DNA of 64,000 bases, taken from contig JANPWX010000097.1 in NCBI GenBank assembly GCA_024734555.1, positions 1,441,391 through 1,505,390 of the forward strand. The letters are read 5' to 3'. This document shows positions 1 to 13,996 of this stretch, piece by piece. The stretch comes from Trochalopteron elliotii (Eukaryota; Chordata; Aves; Passeriformes; Leiothrichidae). How positions within the stretch are numbered: position 1 is the stretch's first letter; each line of letters begins with the position of its first letter. The notes under the pieces were generated by a model. The model worked only from the letters and a program-made list of their open reading frames with translations, had not been told where the DNA came from and searched no databases. A program made the position numbers and the translations under genes.

Positions 1-2840
1 AAATTTTCTATTACACAAAATAATAAGGACCACAGCAAGTCCACAGCTACTCATCTTGATTATGTGCCCATTTTAAAACTTGTGCATTTTTTCTAGTGTC
101 ATTTGGAAAGGAACTGCAGACCCTTGCTCCCACCTGGGTTTTTAGACTTGGCAGGTATCGGTGCTCTCTCTGGGCTCCAGCTCAGTGCCTCTTTGCTGGC
201 AGTGTGCAATCACCCTGTGCAGCTGTTTTCTCCCCACCGTTTGTCAGTACATGCACTCTGGGCTTCCTGCTGCCATCTGGAAATCAGTGTGAGATCACAG
301 CTCCTGCTCCCATGAGGAAGGAACCACAAGACAAGGTCACAGATAAAACAATATCAGAATACACAACCCTTTGTGTAGCTGCACCACATGCTGTTTGGCA
401 TTCCTGTGACCCAGTTTTTTCCTTTTTGTAGCAATTCAATCAATGATTTTGTTACAGTAGGTAAGCATAAAATGAATGTTTCACAGTTGTTTACCAATAC
501 CACAAAACCATATAGCTCAGGAAGTCTTGTAGGTCCTAACACAAGTCAGTTCATTTGTATTTAATCTTTGTCAAGTGATTTCATCTAACATCAAAACAGA
601 ATTGCATAGTATATTTTCCTTTTTTCAGAAATTATATTGCTGGTATCTTTCTATTGCTTCTTGAGAGTCTAACAAGTACATTTCTGCTCTGGTTTCTTCA
701 AGTATTTGGAGGATATTGCATATCTTCTAGCATTTCCACTACAACCCATTTCTTATACACGTCACGCGTTTTGTACAGAATTACAAGATTACTGAGTTTG
801 GATGGGATTCCTGGACACTGTTTTGCATAGATAGATAGGGACAATATAGGAATAACAACAAAACTGGCAAACTGATGTACAAACGAGAGATTTTGGTACT
901 CTTAACTTGCAGCAATCTGACATAATCATTAGGGTGAAGGGACAGCTCAGTGTCATTTAGGCTGTGTGGACCTGACGAGGTCAAGAGGCAATGAAATCAC
1001 CAAAAGGCTGGGCTGAGCATTTTAAGTTGTCAAAGACAAATGTGTACAAGAATGTGTTTTAGAAACAAAAGTTCTTATCCAGCTTTTCATGCACTGCATC
1101 TTCAACTATCTTTAATCAAAGATAAAAAAACAAAAACCCAATAACAAACAAAATAAGTTTTTTCTCATTGGTTCCAGACATCTATTTTCTTGCTTTAAAT
1201 GTGACAGCAATGACCCAATATACTCATGCAAATGCTACAGAATGGCAGAAAACACATGAATCCTTTCTTTGCCATGTACAGTACATTCAGAATGTTTCAC
1301 AATACACAGTACTCTTTCCTAAGAAAAATTTTTATCATAGTAATTTTAAATGAAACTCTGTACAACTTATTTCTTAAATAAAATTGATCTGTCAACTTTT
1401 TATCTAGTGTAATGGAAAATTCAGATGAGAGAGCCAAACCTTTATAAACATGTCAGGCACCTTCTCCCCTAAATGTAGAGTAGTCATGGAAGCTATTACT
1501 ATACTGCATGGCTGAAATACTTTCTTGGTTGAATGGAGTTTTCTTAATAGTTTGTGGTCACATTCAATTTCTCGTTCACTGTTCTTCCAGAAATATCAGA
1601 CCCTTCAAAACAAATATGTGCAGTTCAGACACTCTTTAGAATATCTTTCCCTGTACTCTTTACTACTGCTTACTTATAAAAACCTTTATAAATATGTCAA
1701 GTCTCTGTAATTTTGTGAAGGCACATTTTTACTCTCAGAGTTGAAAACATCTCCTCTCTATTTATTCTTATTTTTTTGAAAGGACTGACTCAAAAGTAAC
1801 TCAGTCAAGACTGTATAATGAAAGCCACACATAAGATGCAAACCTGAGTAGCCCCTTTGAAGAGTGAAGACATTCAGAGTCTTGAATATGGTACTGATTT
1901 CTTTACTAGAAACTGAATATGTCAAAACTGGAAAGAAACCAGCCAGCATCTGGGCTTGTTTCCCTGAATTATCCACAGTACTGAGCCTGCTCTTTCTGTG
2001 TACATTTAATTCTGTTACTGCAACACTATTATCTACACAGACACATCACTGGTGTGATAAGAGCTATGATTAAAAACAGAAATCTGAGAAAATGAGAAGG
2101 AGAATTTCTTTTTTGCCAGCTAATGTTATTGTATGTTTTCATCTCTACCACAGAATTTGTCCTATATATCATACAAGATGATGAAGCCAGAACTCCCTGC
2201 AGCCAAGACCTGGCAACAGGAATTTACACAAGCCCTCAAGAGTAATGAGGGTCAATTTACTTTATATTTTTATATTTCCCTGGGAAAATAACCAAGATTA
2301 ATCACATATATATTTTATCATGTTTAACATATTTTACTGCAAGACAGAATCTTTGTAAATATATTTCCCTCTTCACAGTATTCTGCTAAATTTAACTTTG
2401 ACCTTAATCAAACTTGAGGCAGGAGTTGAAGAAAAGGCATAGCATTTTATCACACATGATCAAGTGTGTGCACAATTGAGTTTGGTGCTTAGCCACTAGG
2501 GACAGGTGTCAGGAGTACCTTAACATGACTTTCATCACTGTGCTGAAGGAGGCGGAAGGATTCTCTTGGTGGGAAGGGCAAAAAACTAGGTCAAATGAGG
2601 AAAGGAATATAAGAGAAAAAAAATCAGAAAATAAATATGTTTAAAGCCTGACAGTGTTGAGCTCTATAGGAACATAAAGCAACAAATACACAGAAAACCC
2701 CTTTTTTTGTTAGCTGTGTTATTTTCTCTTGGGCCAAAATGTACAGTCCTCACATATATAAAGGCATTTAGCTGTCTGAAATTATTTTCACCTCAAAGGA
2801 TGCTGACAGCTCAGATAAGGTACATTTTGAAGTCCCCTAT

Positions 2841-2861
2841 ACAATCTCAATCTCAATCTCA
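2841..2861. repeat. Short hexamer repeat (TCTCAA)n
   Basis: Three to four copies of a hexamer (caatct/tctcaa register), with one more partial copy about 12 bases downstream. A minor microsatellite with no sign of function. Confidence 0.7.
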
Positions 2862-4076
2862 TCAAAGGCTCACAATCTCATCTTTCACTGAAAACCAGAA
2901 TTTGCCACAACAGCTCTGTACCTAAATTGCTAGTACTCAGATAACCTATTTAGATAATAAGTAGTATTCAATAGCCACTTTGACAGAAAACAAACTTAAG
3001 ATTTAGCTTACCCAAAGTAGATTTACTTCTTACTTTTTGTATCCCACCATGGGCTGCTTTCTACCTGCCATTACTCCAGAGATATTTTATGTTCTTCTCG
3101 AGGACCCACTTGTTGGAACCAAGAGATTATGCAAAAGTTTATTTACCTGTCCTAGAAGAATATAAAGAGAGTCTTGCCACTGTAATCACTGAGGAAACCT
3201 TGAGAACTTTCAACAAGGTTCTCCTCAGATGACTTAACGATTTCCCTCTCCCCTGCTTTTTTTTTTTTTTAATAGTCATGCAGTTTGGTAATCCTGATTC
3301 ACTGAGCTTTTTCAAAGACAGATTTTTTTGCAGATTTGGCAGTTCTCCTAGATTACTATTACCATACCACATAATACAAAAGTAGAAGAGCCTGGCTGAC
3401 CATTTCTTCATCTGGACTGACCATCCAGCCTTCACCTGGACTTACAGAGATGCACTTGCTATAGATGCAGAAACTTGGACTCTTCCCTGCTTACATGTGC
3501 AGTATAAACATAGGGAAAGCTAAAATGAAAACAATTATCCTTTAGTATATGCAATGTAATGAGTGCCCAAATACAGTATATATGGACTGTCTTCTAATAG
3601 TTTTGTGCTATCTTTGTATTGTCACCTTTTGCCTAAGTGAATAGGTAGTTATTCATCAAATAGAAAATACAGCCTCTTGTTAGAGATTTTAATTCCCAAA
3701 AAAAGCACCGAACATGTGAGCCCCCATTTAATTTCAGAATAGGAAAAAATTAAGAAATCCAAAAAACAAATCTAGAGAATAGGGGAATGTAAATCTTCAC
3801 TTTCATTATTAAAAAAATATTAAGATAAATTAATATGAAAAATACAATAGCAGCTGCACTCTGCCAGATTCTGCTGAAGAAAAATGAAAGATGGAGTTAG
3901 TCATATTCACTGGCAACACTGGCTTAAAAAAATTACAAGCAAGAACTAACATCTTCAAAAGTGTTTTTTTTTGTAGAGTGAAAAATTATCCATCAATTAT
4001 CCATCAATGTCCTTGTGGTAGTTTCTGTGATGGTGCTGGCTTGCTACCTTCACATATTTTATTTGGGGAATTTAAA

Positions 4077-4165
4077 AAAACCCAAATGAAAACACAGACA
4101 CACCCACACACACCCTAAAAATCCCCCAAAACCAACAAAACAAAAACCCGCCAAAAACAACTATA
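4077..4165. repeat. A/C-rich low-complexity tract
   Basis: Runs of CA dinucleotides (cacacacacc) merge into an A/C-only stretch of about 80 bases. It has no coding potential and looks like a degraded microsatellite. Confidence 0.7.
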
Positions 4166-6984
4166 TATGCATTTTTGAATAAACTTATCTCTCAAACAGA
4201 GGAAATCTCTGAATTAGTTAAATTCTGTGAACAAGAAACACACCTGTTAAGTTCATGCATGCAAGTGTATATGGACGACCAAGAACCATTCACTGTGGAT
4301 CCCTACACCAATTAAAATTACAGTGCTGGTAGCTACAAAACTACAGATGTAAGCATTAATTCGATCTGCTTACTGATATGAAACCCATTTTTACTTAACC
4401 ATGAGCATAAAAATATTGATTTGTTGTTCATGAGTTATGCTTTCACTGTGAAATCTGAAGTCATAGTTGTCAGGCTGGAACAAATTAAGATGTTAAATAG
4501 CATCAGCAGTTCTTCTGTCTCTAGACAAACTCAAGAACAGGCTATTACAAGGTGGGAATGATTTCCAAATTTTAATCTTTATGTTAGAGTAATTTGATAG
4601 TATATATTGTTACACCTGAGTCTCCCAAACTGTCAAATCTTTCTTATAAAAAACTTATTAAAACAATTACCAAAAAGAGGTCAATATAAAGTATTCAGTG
4701 ATAATAAATGTCTCTGCTTAAGTGTATGACTGGGAGGTAAGCATTAACTTTGATCTTAATTCAAGAAATTGGTCTTAATCCAAGAAATTAACAACCAAAA
4801 ATAAAAGAAAAAATATAATAGTTAAAAATCAAAATATTCTGCTTAGTTTAACATCACAAAATGTAAATTATCTACTATGTCTCTTTAAAAAATAGATTTA
4901 GAATATATGAAAAATTAATTGTTCATTATTCACTGATTTTATTCTGATCAGAAGTGTGGGGTGTGTGGGAAGAGAAATCAAAAATAGAACAAGTTTCTGT
5001 GAACATAATGGAAACAGAACTAGGAAAGAGAGACTCTACACCACTAGTCAATCCAGAAAACCTAAAAAATGAGAAGGTCATTGTGAGAATTTTATCATCA
5101 TATAAATTCTCAATTTAGAAGTCAGGCAGTAGCAACACCCATTTCCTTCTGTAAAACACATAAATGGCCATTTCTTGACAGCAATGCCTGATAACCTGCT
5201 TAGGTAGACAGCAGACTAAAGGTTGTGTGGACACAGAAGCTAGAACTGTACTCTTGCTCTTTGTAAAATCCCTTACATGCCAGCATTCCAGGATTAAAAT
5301 ATGATGCCAAGACAAAACTCCAGGGGCTTTTTGTTTTGGTTTGAATTTTTTTATGATTTTAATGTGGGGATTTTGTTGCTCTGTGATTTTTTTTTATTCA
5401 GAAGATACAATCACGTACCTGTTCTAAAAATGAAAGATGCAGTCTTTGTAGTAATTAACAACCTCATTCTTCAGAAGCAGAAAGCAAAATAAGTAAAAGG
5501 AATTTTAAAAAAAACAAACAAACAACTTGTCTGTACATATTGTATCATTATTGCCAGAAATGCTGAATTACATTCAGGCCAGTACTGAGGAGGCTTCAGC
5601 AGCTACAAAAAGTGGTGTGGGGTCATCACAAACAGGGCGACCAGGAAACAAACTTCGTTAGCCTTTCCATGTCTGTTTCTGAAAGAAGAAAACTAACAGC
5701 TGAGTCATATGCTAACATACTACTACACTGATGGCCCATAAAGGAGCCTCCTCTGGACAACCAATAATGCACATAGATTGCAATTCTCCTAGGACTCTGA
5801 AGAAAATTACTTTTATGGCCCCTGAAAGCCATGGGAAATATTCCTTCTCCTGGGAATTCCCAAGAATTTCAGCCCTTTCTTCCTCAGCTTCTCGATTGCG
5901 TTGTGATGTAGTATCATGACCAAAAGTTTCAAATCCAGTGTTATTTCAGGACAGACCCCCCCTCTGGTGATCTTACAATATCAGGTTTCTGTCTTCACTT
6001 TAGAACAAAACAGAATCTTAGAGTAGCACATACCGAGGTTTTTAATTCAGTAACATTCACAATTAGACAACCCTCTCCCCCGTTTCAAGAGAGGAGGAAG
6101 CAATGAAACATTAACATGTTCGGTTGCAGTTGTGCCCTTAGAAGTCAGTGTCTATTCCCAATTACCACATTCTGCCCAAACAAACAAAATAACAGAAAAC
6201 ATTTAAAAATCTGATAGTCATAGAAATTATGGAAGATAAAATGTTTGCAACTAACCAGGAGCGTCAAGGTATTTGCCTTTCTGATTGCCAGCAGTGAAGT
6301 ACCCTTTAATTGATCTCTTAAATTAATTTTATTGTTAATATAATTTTCTTTCTGAATGATCCAAAAACTTGACACTGCAGTTCCTCATCCAAAAAAAAAA
6401 AACCCAAGGCCAATAAAAAATATAAATACACCATTTCTCAGATAGTGTTACCACTTGATTTTCAGAAACATTCCTTTAGATAACAATTAATCATTTAAGT
6501 CCTTCTCAAACTCGAGTCTGTTAAGATTATTCTTCATAGATTATTGCTTTTTTTTCCTCTCTCTTTTTATGGTTTATAAAATCATAATGCCAGATCCAAC
6601 AAATTGACATGCCTAGCTCCAGCCACAAGAAGGACCTTGATTTTCATTTAGCCCTTTGCCAGAAAAAGAGACAGACCACTCAAGGTTAGAAGTGGGAAAG
6701 ACCCAAGTAAGGCTACATAATAAAACCTATATACAATTTATATTCTACCAGCTTACAAAAGGAAGTCCTATGACCTGGAAGTCACAGGCAGGAGACCACA
6801 ATGCACTGCAAAAAAGGAAATTGCTATCTGCAGCTTCAATCCTCTTTGGAGCACATGCCCTCAATAAATATCTTGTATGACTTCCCTCTTTGCTTACCTG
6901 AAGTCCTCATAATTTTGCAAATCTCCAGGAGTTGAATGCAGCTAGCAGTCAACAAGGTCTCTGTTTACATGCCTAAAAATCATG

Positions 6985-7108
6985 TTATTTTTAACAAGTC
7001 ATATTTGAAAAATCAGCCCAGGGTGGTGAAAAGAAAAATGTTGCTCTTATTTTTAACAAGTCATATTTTAAAAAGCAGCCCAGGGTGATGAAAAGAACAA
7101 TGGTGCTC
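6985..7108. repeat. Tandem duplication, 62-bp unit, two copies
   Basis: Unit 1 (6985-7046) and unit 2 (7047-7108) are directly adjacent, equal in length and about 90% identical by eye. Both begin with ttatttttaacaagtcatat and end with a tgctc word. They differ at a handful of positions, so the duplication is not very recent. It looks like a local two-copy minisatellite in otherwise unique DNA; no coding frame spans it. Confidence 0.9.
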
Positions 7109-8694
7109 TGTTTATTTGAGGTTGTTGTTTGGCATTTTTTTTCCTGATTTTTTTCTGTTAATTAGAAAGGCCCTGAAATTATAAGATAATTGGGGAAAGA
7201 AATAAGTCTATATTATTTCTTTTTGGATTGGAGAACCAGGGGCCAACTCATGTTTCTACAGTGAACCCATACTTGCAGAGCAGGAATTTAAGTTTCATAT
7301 GCTTGGCTAATCTTTAACCAAACTTGCAATTAGGAAGGAAAAATAGGAAGAAGATAAAAGAGAAAAATGAGCAGGATAAAGGTGTTCATTCCCAAGATGG
7401 AAACAATCACGTTTCATCTTCTTATCTGAATGCCATTTTAAAATCTGCATAACAAAGGCTGTCCTGCTGAGAATCTTTTGCTTCTCAAGGAACTACAAGG
7501 TTTCTTTTCTTTTCATACTCCTTATGCCACAGCAGGTACTATAGCAACTCAGTTCATATTTTGATGGAGAACAAATTGATCCACATTTATAGAGTCAAAA
7601 AGAGCCCCGAAAGGTGTGTGAAGGGCTCGATAACACAGCAACGTGCCAGCCCCTGGCCAGCACAGGATTTCTTAGCAATCATACATAGATGAAAAAAGTT
7701 ATACCCATTTTATCCACTCTGAACTGAAGCTGGGCTAGGATCTGAGGCTCTGTTGCTGGGTTTTTTTGATGGCAGCTTTGTTATACCTAGCAAAAATCCT
7801 GCCTCAGCAAACATACCCCACCAGATGCAAAATAAAGAAAGAAATTATTTAACAACAGCAACACTGAAATAAAGCATCAGAAAGTTTTTGAAGTTCATTT
7901 ATGTTCATGCATCATACAGGGAAAAAAAAACCCAAACAACCTAAGACCTGCTCTCTGTAGATTAAAATATTTATTAAATAATCAGTAACATCCAGCAACA
8001 AAACTTAACTATTCAGTCTTTTGCTGCACTAGTATGTTAGTGAGAACTGCAATATTGATATTTGTGATGCTATTGTAACTCCAAATTTTGGACTTAATTC
8101 TCTTCCACAGAACAGTTAGAGTCCAAGGCATGGACTCAAGGCTAGATGCAGCATTCAGCACTTCTGTCAACTTCTTGTGTGACATGGTGCAGATTGATTT
8201 ATCCCTCTAGGTTTTCTTTATATATCAGAGTCATTATTCTTTCCTCTTGTCTTTTATTGTTTATAGATCATCTCATTTCATAAAAACTGATCATCCCTGC
8301 AACAGGAAGTTTAACAATGTTTCTATAAACGCTCTTTCTTAAAGTCTAGAGAATGCTACTTGCTACAAGACTACAGCATCTAAAGCAGCCACACAAGGTC
8401 ACTTAAGGTATTTGCAAGTGTTCTGTGATCTGAAGCAACCAATGCAATACAACTTTAGCATCTACAAGAGAAACTGCAAGAAAAAATACCTTGATTCAAG
8501 GAAAAGGTCTATTGGCTCAGGCTTAGCACCATGCAAACAGAGATCAGAGTTAGCCTGAAGTACATACTGTGAAGCATTCCTCTTGACATACCCCAGGCTC
8601 TCATCTGTCCCTGATCCTCACTTGTCACATTTAGTCATACCTTGCTCTGAATGCAATATAGCCTACACCTAGCAGGGCAGGATGTCTGCTGAGT
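7109..8694. other. Unique non-coding DNA
   Basis: No supported gene or repeat was found here. Base composition resembles the flanks and open frames are very short. Confidence 0.55.
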
Positions 8695-9140
8695 TGTCCT
8701 AGTTTTCTTTTAGATCATTGCCTCCTGGGAGAGACAGAAATGTTAATGGTTAATGACTCAAAACAGTCGGCCATTTGCTGGGCCAGGTTTGGACCACCCC
8801 CCTAACTGAAAGGGAGGAGGAAAGTTTTTGGACCACTGGTGATGAAACCACTGATCCTCACAAGACAGAAGGGGCTCCCATGTAAATCTAAACTGTCTTG
8901 ACCCACTGAACTTTGTGTTTTGTGATCTTTCCCCCACCCCCAATGCATCAAGTCTGTGACCACCACTTTGACCAATAGACAACTAAATGGCAACAATCAA
9001 ATCTCCTTGCTAGTGGTGATATCTTCCTACTCTTATTCTTTCTTTATATGCTTTTCCTTTCCCTTATACATTTTTAAGTGTTATTTTTATGCTTTTATAT
9101 TGCGATATTTCTGTTGATAATCTTAACCCAAACAGTTACA
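8695..9140 (+). mobile_element. Possible degraded LTR fragment
   Basis: The block starts with tgtcctagtttt, which resembles the 5' end of avian ERVL-type LTRs. It contains a CCAAT box (gaccaatagac near 8970), a TATA-like tttatatgc near 9045 and a terminal word like ttaacccaaaca near 9130. No matching duplication of 4-6 bases could be found at the ends, so the boundaries are guesses. It could instead be unique sequence with chance promoter words. Confidence 0.25.
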
Positions 9141-9469
9141 TACCAGCTTTCCATTGCTAACAAATTGTTCTAAAATAATTCCTACATACCTATATATGTA
9201 TAAACACTGCTCATCCGATGTTGTTTCACTCTAATCTGCTCCAAGGGATGTATTAACAAGAACTTGAATTACCCTCCCCATCAGGTGCAGTTCATTGACA
9301 TTTCTGGCCATAGTGAATACAATAGTCTTCATCACAAAGGAACAGTTGGCAGAAAATCCCGTTCTAGACTGACACATATTTGAAGTTGTGTATGACTGAT
9401 GGCAAAGTCATTAAGCAAATACTGTATTAAATCACAAACAGGTCTAAAAGATAGTCTCAAAAAATAGTT

Positions 9470-9855
9470 TAGACTGAGAGGACCCTTCAGGGACTATCTA
9501 GTCTAATACCTAGTTCAAAGCTAGACTCCTGTTCAAAGATCAGACTGCTCAGGGCCTTGCCCAGGGTCATAATCACCTCCAGGAATGGAGATTTCCTAAC
9601 ATCTTCTGGCAACTGATGTTTGATCAATTCCACCATGAAAAAGTTTTTCCTAGCATCCAGCCAGAAATTCCCATGCTACAGCTGATTCACACTGACCCTT
9701 GCCCTTCCACTGGGTATCTCCAAGATGAATCTCACTTCCTCTTATCAGTGTCATGAAAGCAGACAGTTATAGACAGCAACAAAACCTCCCTTAGTCCTCA
9801 CTTCTCCAGGCTACAGTTCCCTTAGATTCATATTCATATGTCAGGTGTCAGCACC
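9470..9855 (-). mobile_element. Old CR1 LINE 3'-end fragment
   Basis: Read on the plus strand, the block carries diverged versions of the CR1 3'-UTR word order seen in reverse: a 'tagtctaatacc'-type start, then 'catgaaaaagtttttcctagcatcc', then 'cttctccaggct'. The element therefore lies on the minus strand. It is 5'-truncated and contains no reverse-transcriptase frame. It is more diverged than the CR1 piece immediately to its right, which suggests an older or different CR1 subfamily. Confidence 0.6.
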
Positions 9856-9866
9856 CTGAATATTTT

Positions 9867-10185
9867 CACAGAATCACAAAATGGCTTGGTTTGGAAGACA
9901 CCTCAAAGATAACCTGGTTCCAATTGCCCTGTCATAGGCAGGGCCACTTTCCACTAGGCCAAGTTGCTCAAAGCCTCACCCATCCTTGGCCATTCCTTCT
10001 TGTCCTATCACTACATGCTCTTGTAAATTGTTCCTCTCCATCTTTCTTGTAGGCTCCCTTTAGCATTGGGAGGCTGTAATTAGGTCACTTTGAAGCCTTC
10101 CATTCTCCAGGCTAAATGTTCTCTTAGCCTTCCTCACAGGAGAGGAGTTTCATCCCTCTAATCAACTCGACAGCCCTTCAGACAT
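9867..10185 (-). mobile_element. CR1 LINE 3' end, 5'-truncated
   Basis: It begins with cacagaatcacaaaatggct, the reverse complement of the CR1 3' tail. It continues through recognisable CR1 3'-UTR words: 'ggaagacacctcaaagat', the 'ccactaggccaagttgctcaaagcc' segment and the 'ccttccattctccaggctaaa' segment. Orientation is minus. There is no coding capacity, as is usual for avian CR1 copies. It abuts the older CR1 fragment on its left. Confidence 0.85.
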
Positions 10186-13100
10186 TATGAGCTATCTGTG
10201 GTATGGTTCACTTTTCTGTGTATTCAATCTTTCAGTTCTTTGTAAAATTATGTTCCTCCTACTCCAAGTCGAGAGATAGAAGTCTCCAGGAGGTGACTGC
10301 TCATAATGTCATAAGGTGTTAAAAATCAACTATCATTAACTTCAATATTTTCTCTTCTATTAAAAAAAAAAAACCAAAGAAATACAGCTTTTCATAAACA
10401 GGATTATTTATTTCAGTGTAGACATTTGATATTTTTTCTAAATGAAAATGATCATGACAGAAATTTGCCTTTCTGGCACATGACAGAAATGGAATAAACC
10501 CAAATATAGCTGATTTTTTCCCCTTGATCAATCCACCTTGAAAGATGTTCTACATTACTTACCATTGGCAATGAGTGCATGATGGCATAGAATATTGGCA
10601 TGTTTGTCACAGACACTTCTCTGCACCGATGGATCCATGCCCAGTTTTAAATTGTCTAGCGTCCTGATTGCAAGGGTACCAAGTACCCTGATCAAGGAGA
10701 TTCTGCTATGCAATTTAATCATTTAAAGCTGGGCTTGCTTCCATAGTTTCTGTAAGTCGTGTGACAGTGCCAGAAACATGTCAGGAGATAAGGTCTGGAT
10801 ACAAAACCATTTTCTCATGGACATTTCTTAAACCACTATTTCATGTTTTATTGTTAATGCCACATACTGAGTTAGCCACAATTAACCCTGAAACTCCCTC
10901 TCCAAGCATGTACAGAATTATATCTGTTCTCATTAATTCATTGAGCAGTAATTAATTAATCTACGTTTCCCTCTGATCTCACCAAGGTGATAAATTAACA
11001 ACTTCTCAGATGCCTAATTATCTTCTGACCCACTCTTTGCCCAAACAAATCATGTTAAGATCTCCACCTCTTTCTTGCAAATATGGAGTCTCCCATATCC
11101 CACTCTGTTCTCTGGCACTCTTTCAAGACCCATTCCACAGCTCAAATCTGAACTATGTTTCTAGGTAGCAGAGGAAAGGGCAAAACCCAGCAGCACTATT
11201 TTTACCAAGCTGTTGGGGTTGCTTGAAGAAAGCTATCCTTTGACTAAGAGATACCTGCAGGGAGAAAAGAGAAACAAAAATTGTAGCAGCATGCCATGGA
11301 AAAAAACATTTTCTCCTTTTCAGTATGGGATAATTATTCAGCCTTCTCTCACTCCAGGATAAGGGTTAGAAAATGTCATTAGGATCAGCATAGGTTTTGT
11401 GCAACAAGATAATAAAATAAGATTCCTACCTTGATCTTCATCCAGCACTAATGTGCATGGTTTATCAGTACAGATGCTCTAGTATTGCATCAACAGCCTT
11501 ACAGAGATGTTCAGGATCACTGTATGTTTCCCTTCTGACTGCAGGGTTTGCAGTAACTCTGTGGGAAATCTCACTCAAAACTGAAAATCTGTGAGGGTCA
11601 GGTGAACCAAACAGTTATTCTGCCGGCATTTGCCCATCCACATCAAAGCACCTGTTGTGTTTGAACATAAATGACTGGGAGCCACGGCAATACAGGGTAA
11701 GGATGGATGTGTGTTCAAGTCCAGTCTGAATGAGGAGATAAAAGCAGTTTCTGATCCGCTTCTGCACATTCATTTGTAACTGTTGCTGTGATAGGGTAGC
11801 TCTGAGTGGAACACCTATGGCAAGCAATGGGACTATCGATAAACAACACATATACTGAGGCTAATATATACCTGAAAGGAGGATGACAACTTTTCTGCAG
11901 TTGGTGCAGCTGTGTCTTCGCTGCAGTGATGGATTCAAAAAACAAAAAATTCTGTAGTAGTTCCAGACCTACTTCTGCTGTGCATGGAGCTCAGAAACTT
12001 CCAGGAGCATCCCTTAAGACTGCCCAGCAGCAGTTGCCTTAGTTCCTCTCATTCTCTTGCTTTCTGTGCATTTTATCCCCCCGAGCAGACAACAAGCAGA
12101 AGCAGGTGCACTACTGTCAGTTCTGGTGCTAGTACCCGAAGCAGAAGATTCCAGCAGGGCATATTTGCTGTTCTCTCCTTCCTCAGGCAGGGAGATGGGG
12201 TCATGGCCTCCCGCACCAATGCCATGGCACTGCTATAACTGCTGGGGGAAAACAGGCTTGGAAGAGGGATATTGCTTTTCAGTTCCATTTCTCCTTCTGC
12301 ACCACGTGACAAAATGAAGTGTGACACTGCAATGTCAGTTTCCTGCCTATAATCTGGATGCTGATTTTTAAAGTTACATTTTTAAAGAAGAAGAAACCAT
12401 GGAAATTGCCCACAGCTCTGAGACAACATTCAGAAAAATTGTCCTTTGTTTTCTCTAGGCAACTGACTCACAGACTCTTTCACTACTTCTCTGCATTTTA
12501 AAGTAAGTTGCTGGGTTTAGAATTCCTCATCTCTGCTTGCAGTTGCCCTTTCTGTTGTGGTCTCTTTCCTATGCAATAACAATTTTTAATCCATGTACTC
12601 TAGTCCTAGAAAAAGAGAAACTGTTTCCTTGGCACTTCCTGCAGGTAAAAGCAGTCAGAATGAAGCTGTAAATGTGAGGTTTGGGTGCGCAGCACTAGCA
12701 CTTACTATAACAAAGAAACATTAAGCAGGAGAGAAGAGAGTAAGACCAAGAACAACTATGGTCCCAGTTCCATTTCCTCAAGTTCTCAATGGTACTGCCA
12801 TCACAAGTGGCAACAGAAGGGACATCAAAACACATCTCCTGAAGTCACACACCAGGAAGCAGTACTGGTACTAACAAAGCCAAGGTTCCTGTCGATGTGT
12901 GCTTTATCCCTGAATTGCCTTATGTGTAAAAAGCAAAAGCCCCAGTCAATGCTTTCTCCATGGCTGGAGATTTTTAAATGCTGACTACATGTGGCTTCTG
13001 CTCCTCAAATGCCTTATTAGGGTCAAGACCACAAGTTCTCATTGTGTCTATTGGGTCTTTTCTCTATCCATATACCTATCTGTTGAGTTTCTGCTTGAAG

Positions 13101-13964
13101 CCCATACAAATACAGCTGGCTTCAAATCTTTTCAACAGAGTCAAGACATTTGTAACAAGCAAATATGTCTGCATTAGATTCATTTACTCAGGAAACCAGT
13201 ACCAATACAGCAAAAGGAAAAGGTCCTCTGTGCAGGCTGCCGACACTCCTACCTTTAATTAATTCTCACTTAGTTCCACAAAATCCCTTTCAGACAGTCC
13301 TATATATGAATTTTGCAGGTGGGAAACTGTGGCAGCAAAAGACTTCCTAAAGTAAGATAATTTAGATCATTTAGTGTCATGAATAAAAGGTGGAAATTAC
13401 TTTCACCAAAACGATTGTAAAATAGGCATCACTGTTTTGTCAATACTCCTCAAGGCTACAAAATTCCAAACTCTACAAAGGAGCATTAAAGTCACCACTA
13501 GTTGGAGTCACTTGGCATTTTCATACACCTGGAAGATTTACCCTGATTTGCACAATCTTCCATTAGATCTCAAGAGCAACAGAAGCCAGACAATAACTGA
13601 ATTTACAGAAGAAAAGTCTGAAACTTTTTTCACAGGTTATGTTGCATTCCTATAACAGGGTCATCTAAAAAAGTGCTTCCCAATGCCAGTATACTATCTA
13701 AGGCTTTGAGTTCTCTTTAGATTTGACCAACTACTTTAAAATAAAATTTAATTTTTAAGGCTCTCTCCCAGTCTTCCTCTTAGTTTTTCTTTCATTGTAA
13801 AACTCATAGGGTTTTCTGGCAACACACTCTACCATATATTCAATACTACTGCCTTTTATAAATTATACAATTTCATGTTACTAAATTGTGTAGGGCTTGC
13901 ACCAAAGAGAAACACTCTTCAGAATAATACAGCAGCATGCTCCTGCTCTCAGAAAGACTTCCTA
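10186..13964. other. Unique non-coding DNA
   Basis: No exon with convincing splice sites and no clear repeat was found. Overlapping short frames at 11.6-12.3 kb on both strands reflect locally higher G+C and are probably chance. An A/T block near 10930-11060 has several TAATTA-type words and could be a conserved non-coding element, but nothing in a single sequence can show conservation. Confidence 0.5.
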
Positions 13965-13996
13965 TGCTTACATAGCTGTCATCAGCTATGTAAGCA
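13965..13996. repeat. Perfect 13-bp inverted repeat, 6-nt loop
   Basis: Arm 1 tgcttacatagct (13965-13977) and arm 2 agctatgtaagca (13984-13996) are exact reverse complements around the loop gtcatc. Pairing stops at once outside the arms, so the stem is too short for a typical microRNA precursor. It could be a cruciform or protein-binding palindrome, or chance. Confidence 0.9.

Larger units (their letters stand above)
1..6984. other. Unique A/T-rich non-coding DNA
   Basis: I see no convincing exon, RNA gene or recognisable transposon here. Open frames are short (under 115 codons), lack good flanking splice sites and often run through A-runs; the 98-codon minus frame at 3139-3435 includes a lysine run encoded by a poly-A tract. 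The sequence is consistent with intron or intergenic DNA. The only structured parts are two small low-complexity patches listed separately. Confidence 0.6.
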
